Part shown: in pieces, positions 14,675-20,560 of the stretch
Layout: each line of letters starts with the position of its first letter
Numbering within the stretch: the first letter of the stretch is position 1
The notes under the pieces: generated by a model
Database searches by the model: none
Told to the model about the DNA's origin: nothing
What the model saw: only the letters and a program-made list of their open reading frames with translations
Made by a program: the position numbers and the translations under genes
Assembly (NCBI GenBank): GCA_023436075.1
Contig: JAEZKS010000250.1
Coordinates: 1 to 20,560, forward strand
Origin: Methanobacteriota archaeon
GTDB taxonomy: Archaea; Halobacteriota; Methanocellia; Methanocellales; Methanocellaceae
Direction of reading: 5' to 3'
DNA: 20,560 nt

Positions 14675-15241
14675 TCACCGGGTTATAACCCCATAGTTTG
14701 TCAGTCTATCGGTGACGTTGACCTCTATCAGGACCGACGTGCCATTCAACTCGGCAGTGAATTTAGTGTTATTTATGATGGTCCAGTTCTGGTTCGGCTG
14801 CAGGACGATGCTCTGGCCTTTATAGATCACGGTCGCCGTACCGTCGCTGTCGACCGTCTGTATGACCACGTCCTTCCTGCCGTAAGGCAGGCCATATAAG
14901 CCGATCGTTGGCACATTACCGCCGTGGCAGCCGGCTTCTCCGTACAGTATGCCGTCAATATACAGGACAGCGAGGCTGTCGTTGATGATCGGGAAATAGG
15001 GCAGCTTCTCGTTGTCCGTTAAAAGGCTGAAGTTGACCGCCAGGGGATACACATACAGGTCTTCGTGCCCGGGTGCGCTCACGTCGGTCTGGATGATGTG
15101 CTGTAACACCAAGTATTTGCCCGGAGGCAGCTTGTTGCCTGTGCGCGTATCGGCCGATGCCAGGTATAGTGTAATCCATGCGGAGGCCGCCAGGACAGCT
15201 ATCGCCGTTATAGTAATGATAATAATATGGCTTTTTTTCAA
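14675..15241 (-). CDS. Membrane-anchored GCHG-motif protein of unknown function (second copy)
   Basis: The 188-residue protein has an N-terminal anchor helix (about residues 5-27) and an extracytoplasmic domain paralogous to the protein at 5299-5913: a LxxIxQTDxS segment, PIINDSL, EAGCHGGN, DVVIQTVDSDGTATVIY, SIVLQPNQNW and the ending VTDRLTNYGV. It is slightly shorter, missing part of the segment before the C-terminal strand and the upstream linker. The start codon is TTG at 15241, with GAGGT upstream; no ATG or GTG in frame is available before it. It stands alone, divergent from an MFS gene, but its paralogue is inside an operon with a binding protein, so it may form part of the same extracytoplasmic machinery. 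No known family was recognised. Confidence 0.78.
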   Translation of the reverse strand: MKKSHIIIITITAIAVLAASAWITLYLASADTRTGNKLPPGKYLVLQHIIQTDVSAPGHEDLYVYPLAVNFSLLTDNEKLPYFPIINDSLAVLYIDGILYGEAGCHGGNVPTIGLYGLPYGRKDVVIQTVDSDGTATVIYKGQSIVLQPNQNWTIINNTKFTAELNGTSVLIEVNVTDRLTNYGVITR

Positions 15242-15378
15242 TCTGACGACCTCAGGGCTGTCACATATGGCATAAACGATCTATTCGGAATGATATTTCA
15301 ATCATGAGATCGGGGCGAATATTGCTTTATGTTATGTAAACAGCCGGGAAAGCCGGAGTAAAAATACAACAATAGCAG

Positions 15379-15387
15379 CATATTTAG
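15379..15387 (+). promoter_or_regulatory. TATA-like element before the MFS gene
   Basis: CATATTTAG lies about 41-49 bases before the start codon at 15428, suitable for a short leader. No motif copy like those of the other promoters is seen. Confidence 0.35.
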
Positions 15388-15427
15388 CCTTTATCTCAGC
15401 CTCTTTAATTTTTTAGCAGGTCTATGA

Positions 15428-16675
15428 GTGATCATGGTTTCTCATAAGACGCTACTTTCCGTCCTTGTGATGGGTAACGTCTTATTTTCTCTCGGGTTTA
15501 GCATCATCATGCCCATACTGCCCTATTATTCCAGGAGCATGGGCGCGTCCGCGCTTGACCTGGGGCTGCTGGTGGCGACTTTCGCGATCATGCAGGTCAT
15601 CTTCGCCCCCTTCTGGGGACGCCTTTCGGACCGTATCGGTCGCAAGCCTGTCTTCCTGGTCGGGCTCTTCGGATACAGCATGGCTTTCGTCATATACTCA
15701 ATGGCAGATCAACTCTGGATGCTCTTCCTCGGCCGCGCTATGAGCGGTTTTCTGTCGGGCGGCATCTATCCTGCATCGCTGGCCTACATTGCCGATATGA
15801 CCGATCATTCGGATCGAGGCCGGGTCATGGGGCTGCTGGGAGCGGCAGGAGGGATCGGGATGATAATCGGCCCGATCGTGTCGGGGGTCATGTCGAGGTG
15901 GGGCATGCAGGCGCCATTCATTGCGACTGCAATCCTTGCCTTCGTCTTCGGAGTCGTCGCCTTTGTCCTGATGGAAGAGACGAAGAATGTCAGGGCTAAC
16001 GTGCCTCTGCGTCGCATCTCTGTATTCTCGCCGCTCGGGACACCGCTGGGATTCATCTTCCTCATGAACCTGGCAGTCTCGTTTCTTATCGCAGGTTTCC
16101 AGGCGACTTTCTCTTATTTTATGCTGGACAGGTTCGGACTGGACGATGCGGCTTCTGTCATCCCGGCGCTCACAGGCTCTGTGACGTTGACCGGCCCCGA
16201 GGCCACAGCGTTGATGTTCACGGCTATGGGCATCGCCGCAATTGGGTGTCAGGGCCTCCGGGTAGGCCCCTCAATAGATGCGTTCGGCGAGAGGAAGACA
16301 GTGCTCATCGGATTTGCGCTCAGTGCGGTCGCATTTTTCATGATGCTCCTGTCCCCTGAGCTGGTATCTCTGTTGATCTTAACATGTCTCATCTCCGTAG
16401 GCACTGCGCTCGTCACGCCTTGCGTAAGCTCGATCGTTTCAGGCGAAACAGAAGGGGATAGCCAGGGTGCCGTAATGGGCGTACTGGGCTCCTATGGCAG
16501 CCTCGGCCGAATGGTCGGGCCGCCGATCTGCGGCATATCTCTAGACGTCAGCATGTTCCTGCCGTATCTCATCGCTGGCGGAATATCGATCGCAGGTGCG
16601 ATCGCGGTAAGGTTCAGTGACGTGAAGACGACTGATCCTGTCGAAGCTAAGTCGGCTGAAAAAGAATACGCATAA
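15428..16675 (+). CDS. MFS drug-efflux-type transporter (DHA1-like)
   Basis: The 415-residue protein has about 12 hydrophobic segments and the MFS motif A GRLSDRIGRKPVF in the loop between helices 2 and 3, with the helix-5 Gly-rich block GLLGAAGGIGMIIGPIVSG typical of proton-coupled antiporters (TetA/MdtG-like). The family exports toxic compounds or metabolites by proton exchange; the cargo is unknown. The GTG at 15428 has AGGT at good spacing. The ATG two codons on (15434) is also possible. It is between the GCHG protein and the right-hand D-K operon, with no strong functional link except position; it could export a product of the reductase, but this is speculation. Confidence 0.85.
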   Translation: MIMVSHKTLLSVLVMGNVLFSLGFSIIMPILPYYSRSMGASALDLGLLVATFAIMQVIFAPFWGRLSDRIGRKPVFLVGLFGYSMAFVIYSMADQLWMLFLGRAMSGFLSGGIYPASLAYIADMTDHSDRGRVMGLLGAAGGIGMIIGPIVSGVMSRWGMQAPFIATAILAFVFGVVAFVLMEETKNVRANVPLRRISVFSPLGTPLGFIFLMNLAVSFLIAGFQATFSYFMLDRFGLDDAASVIPALTGSVTLTGPEATALMFTAMGIAAIGCQGLRVGPSIDAFGERKTVLIGFALSAVAFFMMLLSPELVSLLILTCLISVGTALVTPCVSSIVSGETEGDSQGAVMGVLGSYGSLGRMVGPPICGISLDVSMFLPYLIAGGISIAGAIAVRFSDVKTTDPVEAKSAEKEYA

Positions 16676-16691
16676 GGATAGATCGGATAAT

Positions 16692-16722
16692 AAAAAAGGG
16701 CCGAGGGGCGATCTTCCGCCCC
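16692..16722 (-). terminator. Hairpin plus T-run terminator of the right-hand D-K operon
   Basis: GGGGCG (16705-16710) pairs with CGCCCC (16717-16722). On the minus strand TTTTTT (16697-16692) follows. It is about 60 bases past the K stop. Confidence 0.6.
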
Positions 16723-16781
16723 GGATATCAAACCGCTTTTCTGGAAGTCGCGCCGTAAGCACGATGAGACATTACAGCCCG

Positions 16782-18152
16782 TCAGAAGGGCGCAATGATC
16801 AGGCTGATGACGTCTTCCAGCAGGGTGAGTCCGCCCAGGTAGCCGGCGTAGGTGCGATTGGCGATCAGCCGGTTTCCGGCCGGATATGAGACCGACAGGT
16901 GGAGCAGCCGGTTGTCCGCTGCATAGTATCGCTCCTGCGAGCTTGCAAGCAATAGCCGAAAGACTCGCTTGCTCAGCAGTTGCCGGATACGGTAGGTGTC
17001 GACCTCGAAGATGACCTCGGGCTTATACCCGCTTTCAAGGGTACTCAGATCCTTTATGATCCGGTCCCGGTATTCTTCCGGCGGATTGTCATTGACTATC
17101 ACGACCACTGGCAGGAAGCCACCCTCGTTCGCCAGGAACCGCGTGAGCTTGATCGCTTGCCCGGAGTTCGCCACAAGGGCGAAGGGCAATGCCGCCGAGA
17201 AGCTCGACGTCATGTCGGCCGCAAGGTCCAGTTCGAAGAACGATTCCCGATCCTGTTCGTCGATGACTGCATCCACCCGCTTCTTCGGCAGCTTGAGCGC
17301 CTTCGCCACCTTTCGCAGGAAATCAGAGGTATCGAGCAGCCCCGATGGCATAGGAGTCACGATGTACGGGGTGCCGAACTTGTCCTCCAGCGACTTAGCT
17401 GCCTTGATGCCCACCCACGGCGAGAGCACGATGTTCAATTCGGCCGCGGGGATCTTCTTGAGGTTGTTGACTCCGCCCAGGTCCCCGAAGATGACGTTCA
17501 CAGACAGCCCCAGCTTTTCCAGGTCTCTGCGGATCGCCTGCAGGTCGCCGCGCCAGAACAGGTCCTGATAAGGCACTACGCCCAGGAGGTTGACCAGCCC
17601 TTTGATCTTCGGCGTATCGGTCTTCGTCAGGTACTGAGTGATGACCGCATCGAAGAACAGCTCGTAGCCGTGGAACGTGTTTCCGCTGAAGCCCGGGCTG
17701 CCGATGCTGATGATCGGCTTGCCCTGCTTTCGGAACTCGCCGACGACCGCATCCACGTCGTCGCCGATCATGTTAGGAATACACCCGGTGACAACGACGA
17801 AGAGGTCGCCGTCCATGATCTCCATTGTCGCCTCGATCTGCTCCCTGAGCCGTCCTTCCCCTCCGAACACGACCTCGTGTTCGGATATGCAGGTGGCCGG
17901 AGTGACTGTGCCCCCGACGTAGCCGATGCCCTGCGAGCCCGCGCTGTAGCTGCGGAAGTTCTGGTTCTGGCCGCAGCCCGCGCCGCTGTGGACGATTGGT
18001 ATGACACGGTACACGTTGTTAATCGCGGAAAGGGCGCCGCCCAGCGCGCAGGAGTACTTCGGCGCTTCTACGCAGCCCTCGGCGGGGTCGGGGGTGATTG
18101 CCCCGGCCTCTGGCGTCTGTACAACAGTGCGGCCTTTGATCTCGGTTGCCAT
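16782..18152 (-). CDS. NifK-like beta subunit, second complete nitrogenase-like set
   Basis: The 456-residue protein has the P-cluster cysteines Cys35 (APKYSCALGGA), Cys60 (HSGAGCG) and Cys124 (VTGCIPNMIGDDV). It has the same domain order as the central K: LLGVVPYQDLFWRGDL, IPAAELNIVLSPWVG, ITRFLANEGGFLP-like block, NDNPPEEYRD and the ending TYAGYLGGLTLLEDV. It differs more from the central K than the left fragment does; for example the GVPTGPKQT block is replaced by MPSGLLDTS and the ending is IIAPF instead of Y/F-xGPL. It starts two bases after the D stop with GGAGAAGAG before the ATG, so D precedes K as usual. No H gene is present in this operon. Confidence 0.93.
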   Translation of the reverse strand: MATEIKGRTVVQTPEAGAITPDPAEGCVEAPKYSCALGGALSAINNVYRVIPIVHSGAGCGQNQNFRSYSAGSQGIGYVGGTVTPATCISEHEVVFGGEGRLREQIEATMEIMDGDLFVVVTGCIPNMIGDDVDAVVGEFRKQGKPIISIGSPGFSGNTFHGYELFFDAVITQYLTKTDTPKIKGLVNLLGVVPYQDLFWRGDLQAIRRDLEKLGLSVNVIFGDLGGVNNLKKIPAAELNIVLSPWVGIKAAKSLEDKFGTPYIVTPMPSGLLDTSDFLRKVAKALKLPKKRVDAVIDEQDRESFFELDLAADMTSSFSAALPFALVANSGQAIKLTRFLANEGGFLPVVVIVNDNPPEEYRDRIIKDLSTLESGYKPEVIFEVDTYRIRQLLSKRVFRLLLASSQERYYAADNRLLHLSVSYPAGNRLIANRTYAGYLGGLTLLEDVISLIIAPF

Positions 18153-18154
18153 GG

Positions 18155-19723
18155 TTAACTCTTCTCCGCGGCTGTGTGGTGATCGTGGCTTCGGGCCGGG
18201 CTGACGCCAGGGCCGTGTGTCAGACGTTCGCCATTGTCATTTATGAAGTGCTCGAGGTTGTCACCCTTGAACCACCAGCTCTGGTAGGGCTTCTTGATGT
18301 GCTTGTTCAGCCGTTTGCACAGCGACGGGTTGCTCACGGCTCGCAGCATGATATAGCCGTAGTTGATCGTGCCCCGGAATCCCATCTGGTTCGCCTGGAC
18401 AGAGAAGTCAGACCTGTACGAGTGGTTACGGACGACGCCGCCTGACCGGCGGAAGAGGCCCATCATCGGGCATACCGTGTTCAGGCTGGACTGCAGCTTA
18501 TTATCCGTGTGGGCCAGCTCGTGCGGGTTCCAGTTCGACGCATGGACGTCGAAGTCACCGATGTCATTGTATATTTCCTTGAGCTCTTCGATCATGAGCG
18601 AGTCTACCTCGAGAGTGTGGACTGCACTGACCTTGATGCCCAGCTCGGCGGCTAGCCGTGGCGTGAAAGTAGCTCTGGGCTGCCCGGCTGCGATCAGGAT
18701 GCTCGCATCTTTGCCCTTCAGTGCTTCTCGGATCTTGGCCATCTCCGGCTCCAGCACCTCGAGCTCTTCCTTGATGAGAGCCTCGACCTCCTTCTCCTTG
18801 CCCGTGTACTTTGCTATCTGGCGCAGCCAGATCGCCGTGTTCTTGATGCCCACGGGCATCGGGTGGCGGAAGTACGGGACGCCGAATTTCTGATGGATTG
18901 CCTTCTGCCAGTAGTCGCCGTAGGACATGCAGGTCGGCGCGATGACCGCCGCCTCAGAGAGGCGCTCCAGCTCTTCCACGGTCGCGAAGTCCGGGAAGAA
19001 GAGCGGCCTAAGCCCGAGCTTCTGCAGTAGCCGGGTCAGCTCAATGCGATCGCTCCACGTCGTGCTGAACGGTGCCGGTATGGCGACCAGGTCCTTCTGC
19101 TTTTTCTCGGGAGGCTTGATGAGGTACTTGACAACGGCGTGAGCCATCGCATCGAACGCAGTCTGGCAGATCGTCGATTTAAAGCTCTCGCAGTGGATGG
19201 GCACGATGGTCGAAGGGACCTCGTCCCGGACCGACCGGACCACTCCCTCGACATCGTCGCCCATGACGCCAGACGTGCAGGTGGTGAGAATGAAGATCGC
19301 CTTAGGGGAGTAACGTTTATAAGACTCGATGATGGCGGCCCTCAGCTTTGCTTCCCCGCCGTAGACGACGTCCTTGTCCGACAGGTTCGTGCTGACCCAG
19401 CTGAAGTTGAAGTTGGGACGGCCAAGGGACTCAGGGATGTTCTTATATATCTCCTGGTAGCCTTCGAGGCCGGAGGCACAGCCGATGGGGCCGTGGACGA
19501 TCACGGTGGCGTCGCGGACGGTAATGATCCTGTTCGCCGCCTGCATAAGGAGGCACACTTCCGTCTGCTTGAAGCGTCTTTTCAGCACCGGAAGGCTCCC
19601 GGTCTCGTTTTCCTTGAAGAGCTCGCTGACCTTGCCATGATAGGCGTTGATGGAGCCGAGCCGCTCTTCCTTGTTCGGGCACGTGGTCGTGTCCAGGTTT
19701 ACGGTTTCGTGTGTCGCATGCAT
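18155..19723 (-). CDS. NifD-like alpha subunit, second complete nitrogenase-like set
   Basis: The 522-residue protein conserves the P-cluster cysteines Cys57 (TEVC), Cys82 (HGPIGC) and Cys149 (ILTTC), and the cofactor-ligand counterparts Cys265 (APTCMSYGDYW) and His434 (VRNHSYRSD). In the ungapped comparison from the Cys-Glu motif (178-179), the NifD His195 position is Phe190. It therefore resembles the central D in active-site class but differs around the ligands (NHSYRSD against VHSLRGD), which suggests a different substrate or kinetics. I chose the ATG at 19723, which gives the same MHAxHE start as the central D and has AAGGA before it; a frame extending to 19771 is not supported. A His-rich C-terminal tail (RSHDHHTAAEKS) is extra. 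Confidence 0.92.
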   Translation of the reverse strand: MHATHETVNLDTTTCPNKEERLGSINAYHGKVSELFKENETGSLPVLKRRFKQTEVCLLMQAANRIITVRDATVIVHGPIGCASGLEGYQEIYKNIPESLGRPNFNFSWVSTNLSDKDVVYGGEAKLRAAIIESYKRYSPKAIFILTTCTSGVMGDDVEGVVRSVRDEVPSTIVPIHCESFKSTICQTAFDAMAHAVVKYLIKPPEKKQKDLVAIPAPFSTTWSDRIELTRLLQKLGLRPLFFPDFATVEELERLSEAAVIAPTCMSYGDYWQKAIHQKFGVPYFRHPMPVGIKNTAIWLRQIAKYTGKEKEVEALIKEELEVLEPEMAKIREALKGKDASILIAAGQPRATFTPRLAAELGIKVSAVHTLEVDSLMIEELKEIYNDIGDFDVHASNWNPHELAHTDNKLQSSLNTVCPMMGLFRRSGGVVRNHSYRSDFSVQANQMGFRGTINYGYIMLRAVSNPSLCKRLNKHIKKPYQSWWFKGDNLEHFINDNGERLTHGPGVSPARSHDHHTAAEKS

Positions 19724-19837
19724 ATGGATTCCTTTTTTCCCCGGCGCCAGTGCGGCGGGAACGACGACCATCGGCCGTATTGTATTACGATCGGGCTCGT
19801 CGGCAGCCGGGCGATAGTGAAAGTTAGCAGGGGAAAG

Positions 19838-19910
19838 GATAAATCGCTAATTGATTCGACAATTAATGCCCTTATCATTTCAGGATTTGCCGATGGAGAG
19901 CAATTATTGC
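19838..19910 (-). promoter_or_regulatory. Putative promoter of the right-hand D-K operon with two motif copies
   Basis: On the minus strand CGATTTATC (19846-19838) is TATA-like. Upstream lie ACAATTAATGC (19859-19869) and the perfect near-palindrome GCAATTATTGC (19900-19910, plus-strand reading), starting 41 bases apart, the same spacing as the two copies before the NifH-like gene. The leader would be about 90 bases. A TTAATAAATAC next to the distal copy gives an alternative TATA box. Confidence 0.5.
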
Positions 19911-19947
19911 CTTAATAAATACGATTTCTAATCATTTCTCCTGAGAG

Positions 19948-20560
19948 CTATTTTTGCTTTAATAGCAGGGCTAGCGCTGAAAGGTAAAACACCGGAATCA
20001 ACAGAAAAGCCACATTGATGTCAGACTGCTCGATGACGTACCCTATCATGACAGGGGATATGGCTGAAGCTATGCCACCTGAAAAATAGTATATGCCCAT
20101 CGAAGTACCGTTGGTCTTATGCGGCATGGCTTCGATAAACTGCATCGAGTTCAGGAGATAGAATGAAGCCGAGAAAACCCCTGCCAGGACGAGTATATAA
20201 ACGATGACCGATGAGGGGGTGACTGCCAGCAAGGCGATGAACACTGACACCATGACCAGGTATACCGCGACGACTGTCTTCAGCCTGAACCGGTCGATGA
20301 TCACGCCGGTCACCGATTGAGTGACGATCCCGATCCCGAAAAATATCGACAGCAATGTTCCTGCCTCTGCCGGGGAAAGGCCTGCGAGTTCCAGCTTGAC
20401 TGGCAGGAACGTGCTCATGCCGGACATCGCCATGGAGCACAATGCACAGATGGTCAGGACAAGAATGAGATTTGCCGATAGAATACCGGATGCTCTTATC
20501 CCGCCGAGAGTGATCTTCGCAGGCTTCGCGGGCTCGCTTCGCGCGGCGACGATTAAGAAC
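19948..20560 (-). CDS. MFS transporter, C-terminal part (5' end outside window)
   Basis: The minus-strand frame is open to the window edge, giving about 204 C-terminal residues. An internal TTG at 20442 is only a computed start. The sequence has a charged central-loop segment (VAARSEPAKPAKITLGGIR), then about six hydrophobic segments with the pattern LSPAEAGTLLSIFFGIGIVTQSVTGVIIDRFRLKTVV, the C-terminal-half counterpart of MFS motif A. The substrate is unknown. It is a different MFS branch from the gene at 15428. It lies upstream of the D-K promoter region in the same direction, with the operator-like motif between, so it is probably not in the same operon. Confidence 0.8.
   Translation of the reverse strand, partial: FLIVAARSEPAKPAKITLGGIRASGILSANLILVLTICALCSMAMSGMSTFLPVKLELAGLSPAEAGTLLSIFFGIGIVTQSVTGVIIDRFRLKTVVAVYLVMVSVFIALLAVTPSSVIVYILVLAGVFSASFYLLNSMQFIEAMPHKTNGTSMGIYYFSGGIASAISPVMIGYVIEQSDINVAFLLIPVFYLSALALLLKQK

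Noticed and set aside
16980..18158. A 392-codon plus-strand frame opposite the right-hand K gene
   Set aside because: It is the shadow of the K gene on the other strand, and its protein has the same featureless composition as the antisense frame above.
6696..19723. Naming the D-K sets marDK (methylthio-alkane reductase)
   Set aside because: The resemblance in ligand pattern and the nearby NitT/TauT importer are suggestive, but the family cannot be assigned without a phylogeny, so no gene symbols were given.
19724..19771. Extended N-terminus of the right-hand NifD-like protein
   Set aside because: The ATG at 19723 gives an MHAxHE start matching the central paralogue and has AAGGA before it.
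1..20560. CRISPR array, insertion sequence, integrase or phage genes
   Set aside because: No regularly spaced direct repeats and no transposase- or integrase-like proteins were seen.

Overview
The window looks like a piece of a methanogenic archaeon's chromosome, possibly of the Methanocellales (inferred from gene content and a base composition a little over 50% G+C; the species is not proven). Archaeal signs are TATA-box promoters about 25 nt before the expected transcription starts, T-run terminators, and small lipoproteins or single-helix-anchored extracytoplasmic proteins.

The dominant theme is nitrogenase-like enzymes. Three sets of component-1-like genes lie within 20 kb: the C-terminal half of a NifK-like subunit at the left edge (1-762), a complete NifH-, NifD- and NifK-like operon in the centre (6696-10543, + strand), and a NifD/NifK-like pair without its own NifH at the right (16782-19723, - strand). 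The complete D and K proteins keep the P-cluster cysteines, and both D proteins keep the counterparts of the cofactor-binding Cys and His. The NifD segment that carries the N2-reduction His195 is not conserved. No nifE, nifN, nifB or nif-type PII genes are visible. The sets therefore look like nitrogenase-like reductases of a non-N2 substrate (group IV-like, compare methylthio-alkane reductase) rather than classical nitrogenase.

Accessory genes surround the central operon. Divergent from it on the - strand is an operon of a small lipoprotein, a membrane-anchored GCHG-motif protein, a NitT/TauT-type substrate-binding protein and an atypical radical SAM protein (6460 down to 3119). Downstream on the + strand is a complete NitT/TauT-type ABC transporter (ATPase, permease, binding protein; 10885-13690), then a lipoprotein (13801-14607) and, convergent to it, a second GCHG-motif protein (14675-15241). 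So the binding protein and the GCHG protein each occur twice, one copy on each side of the H-D-K operon. My inference is an uptake and reduction system for a small organic (perhaps sulfur-containing) compound, with the radical SAM protein in cofactor or substrate chemistry.

A short near-palindromic motif, roughly GCAATTATTGC, recurs in the promoter regions of the nitroreductase gene, the H-D-K operon, the ABC operon and the right-hand D-K operon. It may be the site of one shared regulator.

Other contents are a lipoprotein gene (1051-1725), a small nitroreductase (2053-2541, -), a tRNA-Cys gene with a degenerate tRNA-Cys-like neighbour (2652-2796, -), a complete MFS transporter (15428-16675, +) and the C-terminal part of another MFS transporter running off the right edge (19948-20560, -). 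No CRISPR array, insertion sequence or integrase was seen.
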